Origin: Lachnospiraceae bacterium
GTDB taxonomy: Bacteria > Bacillota > Clostridia > Lachnospirales > Lachnospiraceae
NCBI GenBank assembly: GCA_017517305.1
Contig: JAFWZV010000006.1
Span: 111,440-175,439, forward strand
Length of the DNA: 64,000 bases
Reading direction: 5' to 3'
The notes under the pieces are model-generated. The model searched no databases. It had not been told where the DNA came from and worked only from the letters and a program-made list of their open reading frames with translations. Below are positions 16,319-23,184 of the stretch, piece by piece (within the stretch, counting starts at the first letter, position 1; each line of letters begins with the position of its first letter). The translations under genes were made by a program, and so were the position numbers.

Positions 16319-17499
16319 GTGAATATAAAGACTAAATGGGCGCGGATGCTTTATGGCAATCCGTTTTTTGATATGTTTGCTGGAATAGGTGGATTTCGTT
16401 CTGGACTGGAAGCTGTGGGAGATTTTCAATGTGTGGGATACTGCGAAATAGATAAGTATGTGAGACAGGCATATGAGGCTATGTATGATACGAAAGGAGA
16501 GGTGTATTTTGATGATGCAAGAAACATTGAGCCAGAGAAACTTCCCGATATTGACCTTATTTGCGGAGGATTCCCTTGTCAGAGCTTTTCAATTGCTGGA
16601 AAGCGGGGAGGATTTGACGATGCAAGAGGAACGCTGTTCTTTGAAATCGCTCGAATTGCCGTCGTTAAAAGACCTTCTTATCTGCTCCTTGAAAATGTTC
16701 CCGGCTTGCTATCGCATAACGGGGGCAGGACTTTTGCGACCATCCTCAGTACGCTTTCTGACTTGGGGTACAATGTCGCATGGCAGGTTCTTAACAGCGC
16801 GAATTTTGGAGTTGCCCAATCCCGAAAGAGAGTGTTCATTGTCGGATTTCTTGGAGAGCGATGTGCCGGAAAAATACTTTCTTTCACAGAGACAAATGGA
16901 ACGTCTCTTATACAAAGCATACCCGGAACACAGGGAAACAGAGAGTCTATTCCACAGAAGGATTAAGCTGCACTTTAACAAGTGGTGCAGGAGGCTTTGG
17001 TGGCAAGTCGGGACTGTATGATGTAGGACTGCCAACTTCTGGAAATACACAAGGGTTGTTCTTCATCGATATGAATGAGAATCCGAAACTGACACAAAAT
17101 GCAAGGTGCATTACGACAAGACAGGATGCGGAAATCGGTAACAGAAAAGGAGAGCATTCAGGAGTGTTTATGGAAGAGACGAGAGCTATACTGACACCAG
17201 ATAGGGAAAAGGTAAGACAACAGGGCAGAAGGATTAAAGAACCTGATGAGCCAATGTTTACCATTACCGCATAAGACAGACAAGGTGTTGTAAGGTATGG
17301 CAAAGTAAGAAAGTTAATGCCGATTGAATGTTGGAGGCTTCAAGGCTTTAGTGATGAGCAGTTTTATAAGGCACAGGAAACAGGGCTGTCCGATGCAAGA
17401 CTTTATAAGATGGCTGGCAATGCCGTAACTGTCTCGGTGATTTCAGCACTAGGAAAATTAATATTAGAGATAAATGCCAAATATGGCGTTGTGAAATGA
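16319..17499 (+). pseudogene. Decayed DNA (cytosine-5) methyltransferase
   Basis: The C5-methyltransferase motifs are clear: motif I DMFAGIGGFRSGLEA, motif IV with catalytic Cys GGFPCQSFSIAGKRGGF, motif VI LLENVPGLLS, motif VIII SRKRVFIVGF, and motifs IX/X downstream (CWRLQGFSDEQFYK, YKMAGNAVTVSV). Two lesions break the gene. An extra GA in the AGAGAG tract at 16940-16945 shifts the frame and causes a stop at 16964. In the restored frame, CAA has become TAA at 17272 in a region where homologues read TAQDRHG. The GTG start at 16319 is tentative. The enzyme would have protected the element against restriction; only a C-less fragment could be made now. Confidence 0.85.
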
Positions 17500-17507
17500 G
17501 GTGGTAA

Positions 17508-18275
17508 ATGGAAATAAATCCAAACAAGGCAATGGTGGAACTTGTAAGGGAAAATCCCAACGATATAGGTTGTATTTATGCAAGCGTTGAACTTCCTATT
17601 TCGAAGTTACAGACACAGGATGCCCTGCACAGGGCAAGGTGGACAACTGAGGACGATGGGGAATACAGGGAACTGTATTTTACCAACTGTCCGAAATTGC
17701 CAGGGTTAGTGAATATGGTTATAAATGATGCAACTTTAAGAGAAGCAGACTTCTTTGCAAAAAGACTGGAACAGCTTCCGCTGGAAGAATTGATAGCCTT
17801 AAATGCCATTGTAGAAAATAACCTTGATGCTGGAAAATATAAGGATGGTGTATCTATGAAAGAGTTAATTAATCAGACCTATGGACTGGATGTAGTTATG
17901 ATAGCATCTGATGTAGGAAATGATGAGGCTCTGGGGCAGTTTGTCATAGAAAATGAACTGCACGAAGATGTGACATCAGTACCGGAAAATGCCATATATC
18001 TTCTCGACAAAGAAAAGTATCTTGGGATTGGTCAGACAAAAGCCAGGGAGATACTTACTAAGACCGAGAATAACTTTACTGTGAGAATAGGAAACAGATT
18101 GTATGTCAATAAGAGACAACTTGATAAATGGCTTATGAATATCAGTGGAAATCATGTGGATAAGGTTAGGGGGAACAGGAGATGGGAAAGGACAATAAAG
18201 GAAAAGAACTTGGAACACATTTCTATCAGAGAAAAGACGGAAGATATGAAGCAAGGGCAACAATTAATGGGGTGA
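17508..18275 (+). CDS. Fused antirestriction-like / excisionase-like protein
   Basis: A 255-residue chimera. Residues 1 to about 160 (CIYASVELPISKLQTQDALH, FFAKRLEQLPLEELIALNAI, ELINQTYGLDVV, ALGQFVIENELHEDV) resemble the ArdA-like antirestriction segments carried by Clostridial conjugative elements. From about residue 168 it changes to an excisionase-type DNA-binding domain: YLGIGQTKAREILT, then IGNRLYVNKRQLDKWLM. These two modules are normally separate genes at opposite ends of an element. The last 94 bases overlap the integrase gene in another frame. The simplest reading is an in-frame deletion joining them. GAGGTGG precedes the ATG. Confidence 0.6.
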   Translation: MEINPNKAMVELVRENPNDIGCIYASVELPISKLQTQDALHRARWTTEDDGEYRELYFTNCPKLPGLVNMVINDATLREADFFAKRLEQLPLEELIALNAIVENNLDAGKYKDGVSMKELINQTYGLDVVMIASDVGNDEALGQFVIENELHEDVTSVPENAIYLLDKEKYLGIGQTKAREILTKTENNFTVRIGNRLYVNKRQLDKWLMNISGNHVDKVRGNRRWERTIKEKNLEHISIREKTEDMKQGQQLMG

Positions 18276-19408
18276 AAATTAGTATTTATGGACGAAATCT
18301 CCGTGAACTCAGAAAACAATTTGAAGAACAAAAAGAACTGGCAGAAAACAGAATTGAAGCCAGAAGAAAAAGAATTACACTCAATGAATGGTTTGAGGAG
18401 TGGTTTGTCACATATAAAATCCCTAATATCAAGGAAACCAGTGTATTTCCAATGCGAAGAAAGTATTACAACACCTTTGGTAAGTACCTGGGGCATATGA
18501 GGGTTATTGATATAACTAATATGGATGTACAAAATGTCATAAACAGATTAAAAAGTGAAGGTAAGGCAACATCTACAATGCGAGATGCCTTAGGAAGAAT
18601 GAGGGATTGTATGGAAGCAGCAAAGAACAATATGCTTATTCCTATCAATCCCTGTTTTGAAATTAGGGTTCCTTGGGAGAATAAACAGGTTAAGAGACGA
18701 TTTCTGTCTCAGGAGGAACAAAATATATTCCTAAAGGCGGTTGAGAATAACTGGTATAAGGAAATGTTTTATATTATGTTTCTTACAGGTATTCGTGTTG
18801 GAGAAGTCGGTGGACTGATGTGGAGTGATGTTGATTTTGATAATAAATGTATATTTATTAATAGGACTCTTTCATGCCAATATGAATACGGAAATAAAAT
18901 GCTTCGACTAATGGAACCTAAAACTCATAATTCATATAGAAGGATTCCATTTTTCGGAGAAGCAGAGGAAATGTTTCGTGCACAATATAATAAGGTTCAA
19001 AATCTGAAGAAAGCTCTTGGTTCAAGATGGAGAGCCGGAGAAGGATATGAGGACTTGGTTTTTGTTACAACCATGGGGAGTCCGGTCTTAAGATATCATG
19101 CAGAGAAAGAGATTAAAAAAGTTGTAAAGGAGATTAATTATCAAGAGGAAATCAACTCAAAATTCGAGGGTAGAGAGCCAGTTTTCTTTGAAAATATGTA
19201 CCCACATGCCATAAGACATACTTTTTGTAGTCGTTGTTTTGAGGCACACATGCAACCTAAAGTTGTACAAAAGATTATGGGGCATCAGCATTATAGCACA
19301 ACTATCGATATATATACCCATGTAACGGATAATATTATGGAGGAAGAGATTTGTAAGTTTGGGTATGCCATGCAGGATGGCGGAGATGATGGTGGGATGA
19401 GGATGTGA
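18182..19408 (+). CDS. int: Tyrosine recombinase / integrase (Tn916 Int-like)
   Basis: A 408-residue site-specific recombinase. The N-terminal AP2-like arm-binding domain (about 10-60, HFYQRKDGRYEARATING) is followed by a core-binding SAM-like domain (about 65-160) and the catalytic domain with Arg205 (FLTGIRVGEVGGL), His342 and Arg345 (HAIRHTFCSR), His368 (MGHQHYSTT) and nucleophile Tyr378 (DIYTHV). All catalytic residues are present, so it looks functional. It overlaps the upstream fusion gene by 94 bases, and its stop is 51 bases before the right bipartite repeat, which suits integrase next to its attachment site. Confidence 0.93.
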   Translation: MGKDNKGKELGTHFYQRKDGRYEARATINGVKISIYGRNLRELRKQFEEQKELAENRIEARRKRITLNEWFEEWFVTYKIPNIKETSVFPMRRKYYNTFGKYLGHMRVIDITNMDVQNVINRLKSEGKATSTMRDALGRMRDCMEAAKNNMLIPINPCFEIRVPWENKQVKRRFLSQEEQNIFLKAVENNWYKEMFYIMFLTGIRVGEVGGLMWSDVDFDNKCIFINRTLSCQYEYGNKMLRLMEPKTHNSYRRIPFFGEAEEMFRAQYNKVQNLKKALGSRWRAGEGYEDLVFVTTMGSPVLRYHAEKEIKKVVKEINYQEEINSKFEGREPVFFENMYPHAIRHTFCSRCFEAHMQPKVVQKIMGHQHYSTTIDIYTHVTDNIMEEEICKFGYAMQDGGDDGGMRM

Positions 19409-19459
19409 GGGGACGGGCAGATGTGATAGAGGTTGGGTTGTGGAAAAAAAGAGTGATAC

Positions 19460-19511
19460 TGGTACAAAATGGCGGTTTTTGAGGATTTCACTGGGACAAT
19501 GTAATGGGTGA
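19460..19511 (+). repeat. Right bipartite direct repeat of the inner element
   Basis: TGGTACAAAAT (19460-19470), 21 bases, then TGGGACAATGTAATGGGTGA (19492-19511), identical in both blocks and spacing to 13068-13119. Weaker similarity continues for about 30 bases on the right of both copies (ATGTAA...ATTATAATA-like). Confidence 0.6.
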
Positions 19512-19578
19512 CAAGAATCGACAATAGATGTAAAATTATGATAATATAGCTGAATTATTTAGATTGGAGATGATAGAT

Positions 19579-19917
19579 TTGGGAACAAAAAAATTAACTG
19601 ATATTGTACCATGTAATATAGAAAAAAATAAAGCTGAAACTATAATGGATGTACAGAGAAAGTTTGAAAACTCTAAAGAAAAAATCAGTAAGGGATTAAA
19701 AAAAGAATGCGCATCTACAGGAACACCTATTGATAAATTGCGTGGTGGTGCTGAATTTATGGCAAAATTATCTAATATAGGTGGAGGTTCATTAGAAACA
19801 GGTGGAGGTGGTGTTAGGGAAGGTTTTAACATAATTAATGAAAATATTGCCACTAGAACTGTGCTAGAAATGCAACAAGGTAAGAAGAAAACAATTAAAA
19901 AAACGAACGACAAATAA
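19579..19917 (+). CDS. Unknown small protein upstream of an ART-like gene
   Basis: About 112 residues. I prefer the TTG at 19579 because GGAG at 19566-19569 is nine bases upstream; an ATG at 19570 would abut that site. The N-terminal half is Lys/Glu-rich and helical; the second half carries a Gly-rich stretch (LSNIGGGSLETGGGGVREG) and a basic tail (QQGKKKTIKKTNDK). No family recognised. The next gene follows 49 bases later on the same strand, and the pair could be co-transcribed; a toxin-antitoxin relation is possible but unsupported by motifs. Confidence 0.45.
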   Translation: MGTKKLTDIVPCNIEKNKAETIMDVQRKFENSKEKISKGLKKECASTGTPIDKLRGGAEFMAKLSNIGGGSLETGGGGVREGFNIINENIATRTVLEMQQGKKKTIKKTNDK

Positions 19918-19966
19918 AGCAAATCGTTGTATGCGAAAAATAGTTTGTTGAATATTAGGAGAAAAA

Positions 19967-20671
19967 ATGTATTATTTAAATCCAATACAATTGTATGAAT
20001 TTCTTGAGAGAAAAAACATACATCATTTTCATCATGCCAATTCAGTTAGAACAGCATGTACTTTTATAGAAAATAAAGGACTTTTTTCACGTGGAAGTAT
20101 AGAACGTAGAGGTTTGGTGCAAACAACACAATCATCTGATGCTATTGATAAAGAATTTGATGTGTGGAATGATATATTCTTAGATATAGTTGATTTACAT
20201 GGGTACTTCCCTAGACAAAATTATTATGGACCAGTATGCTTCGTTTTAGATACAAAGTTATTGCTTGATGATAAGTTGCCTAATATTTGTATTACAAAAG
20301 ATAATCCTATTTATTGGAATGAAGAAATGTCAGATGAAGAAAAATATTATTCATCTGTAGATGAATACATAAATAATTTTGATATAATTTTAAAGGAACA
20401 TAGGTTGCATAGTCAAATGTTCACTATTCACAATATAGATGGAAGAATTCCGTTAAAAAAATATCTGATTAAAATTATTTTGGATAATCCTAGATTGAAA
20501 ATAGGAGAAATAAAGTTGCTCGAGAAATCAAAACAAAAATTAGTAGAATCATTGAATGCTTCTGGTATAAGTGATGAAATACTGGAAATAAGAAAATGTC
20601 AAAATTGTTTCTGCAAAGATAATTATTTTAATCAGGTTGAAGTATCGGAATTAGAAAAGTTATTTTTGTGA
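19967..20671 (+). CDS. ADP-ribosyltransferase-like island protein (tentative)
   Basis: A 234-residue protein. The opening HFHHANSVRTACTFIENKG-LFSRGSIE, then QTTQSSDAIDKEFDVWNDIF and YGPVCFVLDTKLLLD, recalls the His...Gly-Ile-Leu-Ser-Arg start of DarT-like ADP-ribosyltransferases and a family of uncharacterised proteins in defence islands. I cannot name the family with confidence. Two Cys pairs near the C terminus (CQNCFCKDN) could bind metal. AGGAG at 19957-19961 lies upstream of the ATG. AT-rich, like the rest of this cargo segment. Confidence 0.5.
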   Translation: MYYLNPIQLYEFLERKNIHHFHHANSVRTACTFIENKGLFSRGSIERRGLVQTTQSSDAIDKEFDVWNDIFLDIVDLHGYFPRQNYYGPVCFVLDTKLLLDDKLPNICITKDNPIYWNEEMSDEEKYYSSVDEYINNFDIILKEHRLHSQMFTIHNIDGRIPLKKYLIKIILDNPRLKIGEIKLLEKSKQKLVESLNASGISDEILEIRKCQNCFCKDNYFNQVEVSELEKLFL

Positions 20672-20761
20672 TGTCTTTTGTTTTCTTTATTAGAAATTTG
20701 TATAATAATATTATTAGTTTTATGTGAAAAGTTTTGAACTGTGCTATTTATAGGAGGAAAA

Positions 20762-21487
20762 ATGAAAGACCATTTTATAATTTTATTTAAAAAAATATAT
20801 GAAGTAATCGTGAATTATTTTTTTAATAAAATTAAGAAAATAATAATCAATAATTTTCCTTTTATAAAGCACAAACAAGATAATTTGTGTCGTAATAAAG
20901 ATAATGCATATCCTCTCATAAAAATATTACAAGTCGATAAGCAAAAGAAAATTTATGTTGAAAAAATTATTTATAGGTGGAGTATAAATCGTAATGGTGA
21001 TTTGATAATTAATGTTGTTTTAAATAATATATACAGAATCGTATGTGATGATAAAACATACGAAATATATATATTAGAACACAATTTTAATAATATAAAA
21101 AAAGTTGAGATACAATATGATAACACAATAAGGTCTTTTGATTCGTGTAAAAAAAGAGGAAAGTATATAGTATATACTTTTGACGGTAATATTAACAAAT
21201 ATATAGATAATCAGGGTAAACCGCCTGCTGAAATAAATATTTCAATAGTTTTGAGTGCTGCAGCAATAACAGATAACTGTAATTTGTGTTTTATGCCCCT
21301 TAATTATGTATATAGTACAAATTGTATTAAAATTTTTAGTAATGGAAAGAATATTTGTTACTATAAGAAAAATAAAAATAAATATGATAATTATGAGATT
21401 GATGAAGGAAAAGTTGATAAACCACATATATATGAAAAAAGTGAAGCCACATATTATGTGTTTTATATTCTCGATATAAAAGATTAA
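20762..21487 (+). CDS. Unknown AT-rich island protein
   Basis: A 241-residue protein from the ATG at 20762, preceded by AGGAGG at 20752-20757. The first 35 residues are hydrophobic and basic (FIILFKKIYEVIVNYFFNKIKKIIINNF), possibly a membrane-associated amphipathic helix; the rest looks like beta-rich soluble sequence with no motif I know. It is among the most AT-rich genes of the window, with heavy use of ATA and AAA codons, pointing to recent transfer. No function is offered. Confidence 0.5.
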   Translation: MKDHFIILFKKIYEVIVNYFFNKIKKIIINNFPFIKHKQDNLCRNKDNAYPLIKILQVDKQKKIYVEKIIYRWSINRNGDLIINVVLNNIYRIVCDDKTYEIYILEHNFNNIKKVEIQYDNTIRSFDSCKKRGKYIVYTFDGNINKYIDNQGKPPAEINISIVLSAAAITDNCNLCFMPLNYVYSTNCIKIFSNGKNICYYKKNKNKYDNYEIDEGKVDKPHIYEKSEATYYVFYILDIKD

Positions 21488-21700
21488 ATTGAAAATTAAT
21501 ATAAAATATGATTAGTAAAAAGAGCAATAAATATAAATGAATATTTTCGAAATCGTCAACTTTATATATATTAAATAATAAATATTTCATATTTTATAAA
21601 GGAAAGTGTAGAAATTAAATTTACATCTATACTTGCAATAGTATGTACGATATTTTACAATTGAATTACAAAGAAATGCAAATGTAAAGGAGATTCTACT

Positions 21701-21871
21701 ATGGCTAATTCTTTACCTTTTAATATGACTTTGAATGATAGCAACTATAGAGTTGAGGAAGCAGTTGTGGCAATGCGAGAACTTAGTAGAATGGCAGTGG
21801 AAAATGGTACTGCTGACATGAGTTTAGAGGAGATTAATGCAGAAATAAATGCATCTAGAAATGAGGGGTGA
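21701..21871 (+). CDS. Orphan RelB/DinJ-like antitoxin
   Basis: A 56-residue frame starting MANSLPFNMT, with AAGGAG at 21687-21692 eight bases upstream. The region AVVAMRELSRMAVENGTADM and SLEEINAEINASRNEG matches the C-terminal toxin-binding half of RelB/DinJ-type antitoxins, which typically ends in an (S/T)LxEI(N/D)xEI motif. The N-terminal ribbon-helix-helix half is missing and no RelE/YafQ toxin follows, so this is an orphan or remnant, perhaps able to counter a toxin elsewhere. Confidence 0.55.
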   Translation: MANSLPFNMTLNDSNYRVEEAVVAMRELSRMAVENGTADMSLEEINAEINASRNEG

Positions 21872-21977
21872 GGAATAAAATAGGGAAGTTCCTAATGATG
21901 ATGCAATATAAAAAATATATACAAATCAATGTATTTTAGGTATAATTACTATATGTTAACATATAATAAAAATATAA

Positions 21978-22006
21978 TTGCAATTTTATACTTGGTGGTG
22001 TAAAAT
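21978..22006 (+). promoter_or_regulatory. Promoter of the repeat RNA
   Basis: TTGCAA (21978-21983) and TAAAAT (22001-22006) spaced 17 bases. Transcription would begin near 22013, just before the folded RNA, and no open frame lies between promoter and repeats. Confidence 0.55.
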
Positions 22007-22059
22007 GTAATTAGAAAAGCTGTGTATCAGCGGTGGGTTGACACCTAAAATCTGATATA

Positions 22060-22159
22060 TTTTCCGAACGAAGGTGTCGGAGGTTGGCAGGCAACGGAAA
22101 AACCTGTTATTTTCCAGACATGGGTGCTGGAGGTTGGCAGACAACGGAAAAATCAACCA
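22060..22159 (+). repeat. Two 50-bp tandem repeats
   Basis: Period exactly 50 bases (TTTTCC at 22060 and 22110). The longest identical block is GGAGGTTGGCAG in both, then one changed base, then CAACGGAAAAA. Conservation follows the predicted stem regions rather than codons. Confidence 0.8.
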
Positions 22160-22161
22160 TG

Positions 22162-22203
22162 AAAAGGGAATGTTTGATGCTGCGGCATAAACATTCCCTT
22201 TTC
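22162..22203 (+). terminator. Terminator between repeat RNA and PBECR4 gene
   Basis: AAAAGGGAATGTTT (22162-22175) pairs with AAACATTCCCTTTT (22189-22202); the loop holds an ATGC/GCAT inner stem. In type III loci, partial read-through of such a terminator sets the RNA:toxin ratio. Confidence 0.8.
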
Positions 22204-22231
22204 TAAATAACTTTGATGTAAGGATTTGATT

Positions 22232-22897
22232 ATGGACAAAAGACGTGCAATTCAGATAATAACAAAAGCAGCAGTATTATATAGAGATAATCTTGAAGAT
22301 CAGAAAGTATTGTTTTTGTACGGAATACCTTCAGAAGTGAAAAAACAGTTACAGACACAAGACAAAGTTTTGTCGGCTATTGAAAGTTATGAAGTTGCAT
22401 TTCATCGATATAATTTTTTGCATTTAACTGGAGTTAGATTGAATAAAAATGGTACAGCGTCTGCAATACATTTTTATCAGAAATGTTTAGACGGAAGATT
22501 ATCAGAAAATGATTTTACTTTTGCACAAGATGGTTCTACGGGACAAAAATTAGATATATTAGAAAGTATGATGCTGTTAAAGAAGAATGTAACAATGATA
22601 GGAGAATTTACAGATAGAGGCCCTAAATTGTTTACTGAGAAAGTAGCAGGAAATGTGTGTGGATGTATTGGTTTTGTGAAAGATAGAAATACAAAATTGA
22701 ATGTTCCGAATACTTTGCTCAAAAAAGACATAAGAGATGTGACTGCGCAGCCAGTTTATAAGGTTTTTGCTGTGGTTTCCAAGCATTATACAGATGATAA
22801 GTATACAAATATTGTAAAGTGTGACAAGAGTATTGATTTAAAAACATGTCGATTTATTGAGAAAATAGAAAATCAGATAAAAATAGATATGTTATGA
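22232..22897 (+). CDS. PBECR4-type nuclease-like protein (candidate RNA-antagonised toxin)
   Basis: A 221-residue soluble protein from the ATG at 22232 (TAAGGA seven bases upstream). Landmarks agree with the PBECR4 domain (BECR-fold nuclease group that also includes RelE-, barnase- and ToxN-like folds): FLHLTGV (63-69), FYQKCLDGRLSENDF (81-95), KLDILESMMLL (106-116), AGNVCGCIGFVKD (139-151), PNTLLKKDIRDV (159-170) and VFAVVSKHYTDDKY (178-191). A structured repeat RNA and a terminator lie directly upstream on the same strand, the arrangement of type III toxin-antitoxin loci. Nuclease activity is inferred, not shown. It is the last gene before the island's right repeat. Confidence 0.6.
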   Translation: MDKRRAIQIITKAAVLYRDNLEDQKVLFLYGIPSEVKKQLQTQDKVLSAIESYEVAFHRYNFLHLTGVRLNKNGTASAIHFYQKCLDGRLSENDFTFAQDGSTGQKLDILESMMLLKKNVTMIGEFTDRGPKLFTEKVAGNVCGCIGFVKDRNTKLNVPNTLLKKDIRDVTAQPVYKVFAVVSKHYTDDKYTNIVKCDKSIDLKTCRFIEKIENQIKIDML

Positions 22898-23010
22898 AGA
22901 AATAGATTGATTTGGCTCGAAATTCCTGACCAATCAAAAAGTTGGTAATAGAAATTTGTGAGTTCTATTTATCCCAGTAAATAAGACGTTTCTAAAAACA
23001 GTTCGCATAG

Positions 23011-23025
23011 CAGATGGGCATGTAA
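23011..23025 (+). repeat. Right 15-bp direct repeat of the tsf-site island (attR candidate)
   Basis: CAGATGGGCATGTAA, an exact copy of the tsf 3' end (12401-12415). Upstream bases (GTTCGCATAG) only loosely resemble tsf (GTTGCAGCT), placing the crossover at or near the repeat. Confidence 0.75.
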
Positions 23026-23065
23026 GATTATTTCAAGATTTATTTAATTTGATAAATTAAAGAAG

Positions 23066-23116
23066 AAAGTCGGTAATTATTAAACTAATAGTTTAATTAA
23101 ATTATCGACTTTTTTC
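23066..23116 (+). terminator. Terminator right of the island, probably the ancestral tsf terminator
   Basis: AAAGTCGGTAATT (23066-23078) pairs with AATTATCGACTTT (23100-23112), with an inner ATTAAAC/GTTTAAT stem, followed by TTTTTTC. It lies 40 bases after a copy of the tsf stop codon, where the original rpsB-tsf terminator is expected. Confidence 0.85.
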
Positions 23117-23145
23117 TTTACATACAAGTGTGTATAAAGTATAAT
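23117..23145 (+). promoter_or_regulatory. Promoter of the PcrA-like helicase gene
   Basis: TTTACA (23117-23122) and TATAAT (23140-23145) spaced 17 bases; the -35 directly abuts the T-tract of the preceding terminator. Confidence 0.7.
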
Positions 23146-23184
23146 TTTAGAAGAACAAATGTTTGTTGGTCTTGAGGTGATTTA

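Larger units (their letters stand above)
13100..19511. mobile_element. Shrunken integrative element with tyrosine integrase
   Basis: About 6.4 kb bounded by 20-bp exact direct repeats. The integrase lies at the right end next to its repeat, as in Tn916/Tn1549-type elements. The accessory genes DUF6075, DUF4314, a cytosine methyltransferase and an ArdA-like segment are typical passengers of Firmicute conjugative elements, yet no relaxase, coupling protein, VirB4 or replication gene remains. The methyltransferase is broken, and the excisionase-like domain is fused to the ArdA-like segment, so this is a deletion derivative, probably immobile without help. Confidence 0.6.
22013..22203 (+). ncRNA. 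Structured RNA with two 50-nt tandem repeats (candidate type III antitoxin)
   Basis: Two units, 22060-22109 and 22110-22159, start with TTTTCC and share GGAGGTTGGCAG, then CAACGGAAAAA; they differ mostly at positions outside these blocks. In each unit TTTTCC can pair with GGAAAA, enclosing a GTTG/CAAC hairpin; a trailing AACC could pair back to the GGTG/GGTT tract as a pseudoknot. A preceding segment (22024-22058) forms TATCAG/CTGATA and GGTG/CACC helices and may be a degenerate first unit. A 14-bp terminator follows. There is no reading frame in the region. Confidence 0.65.
12416..23025. mobile_element. Genomic island inserted at the 3' end of tsf
   Basis: About 10.6 kb between exact 15-bp repeats of the tsf end. 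It holds only accessory genes: an AbrB-like gene, DUF2971, DUF6075, DUF4314, a decayed cytosine methyltransferase, an antirestriction/excisionase fusion, a tyrosine integrase, an orphan antitoxin, unknown AT-rich genes and a putative RNA-toxin locus. A strong terminator directly follows the right repeat, as expected for the original tsf terminator. A smaller element with its own repeats is nested inside. No integrase adjacent to either outer repeat was found, so the outer boundary rests on the repeat and gene content. Confidence 0.7.

Noticed and set aside
16473-17021. Open frame overlapping the methyltransferase
   Set aside because: Shadow frame; the methyltransferase motifs lie in another frame and this one has no recognisable domain.
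18152-18532. Minus-strand frame opposite the integrase start
   Set aside because: Antisense to the conserved integrase N terminus; no support.
19536-19985. Minus-strand frame of 149 codons in the island
   Set aside because: Opposite a plus-strand gene with better context; hydrophobic antisense composition and no ribosome site.
22013-22203. CRISPR array
   Set aside because: Only two units, repeats are adjacent without unique spacers, and no cas genes occur in the window.
22013-22203. Riboswitch controlling the downstream gene
   Set aside because: Tandem aptamers were considered, but I recognise no known ligand-binding core, and the downstream gene is a nuclease-like island gene, not a metabolic or transport gene.
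12416-23025. Insertion sequence or transposase
   Set aside because: No DDE or serine transposase motif and no terminal inverted repeats were found in the window; the only recombinase is the tyrosine integrase.
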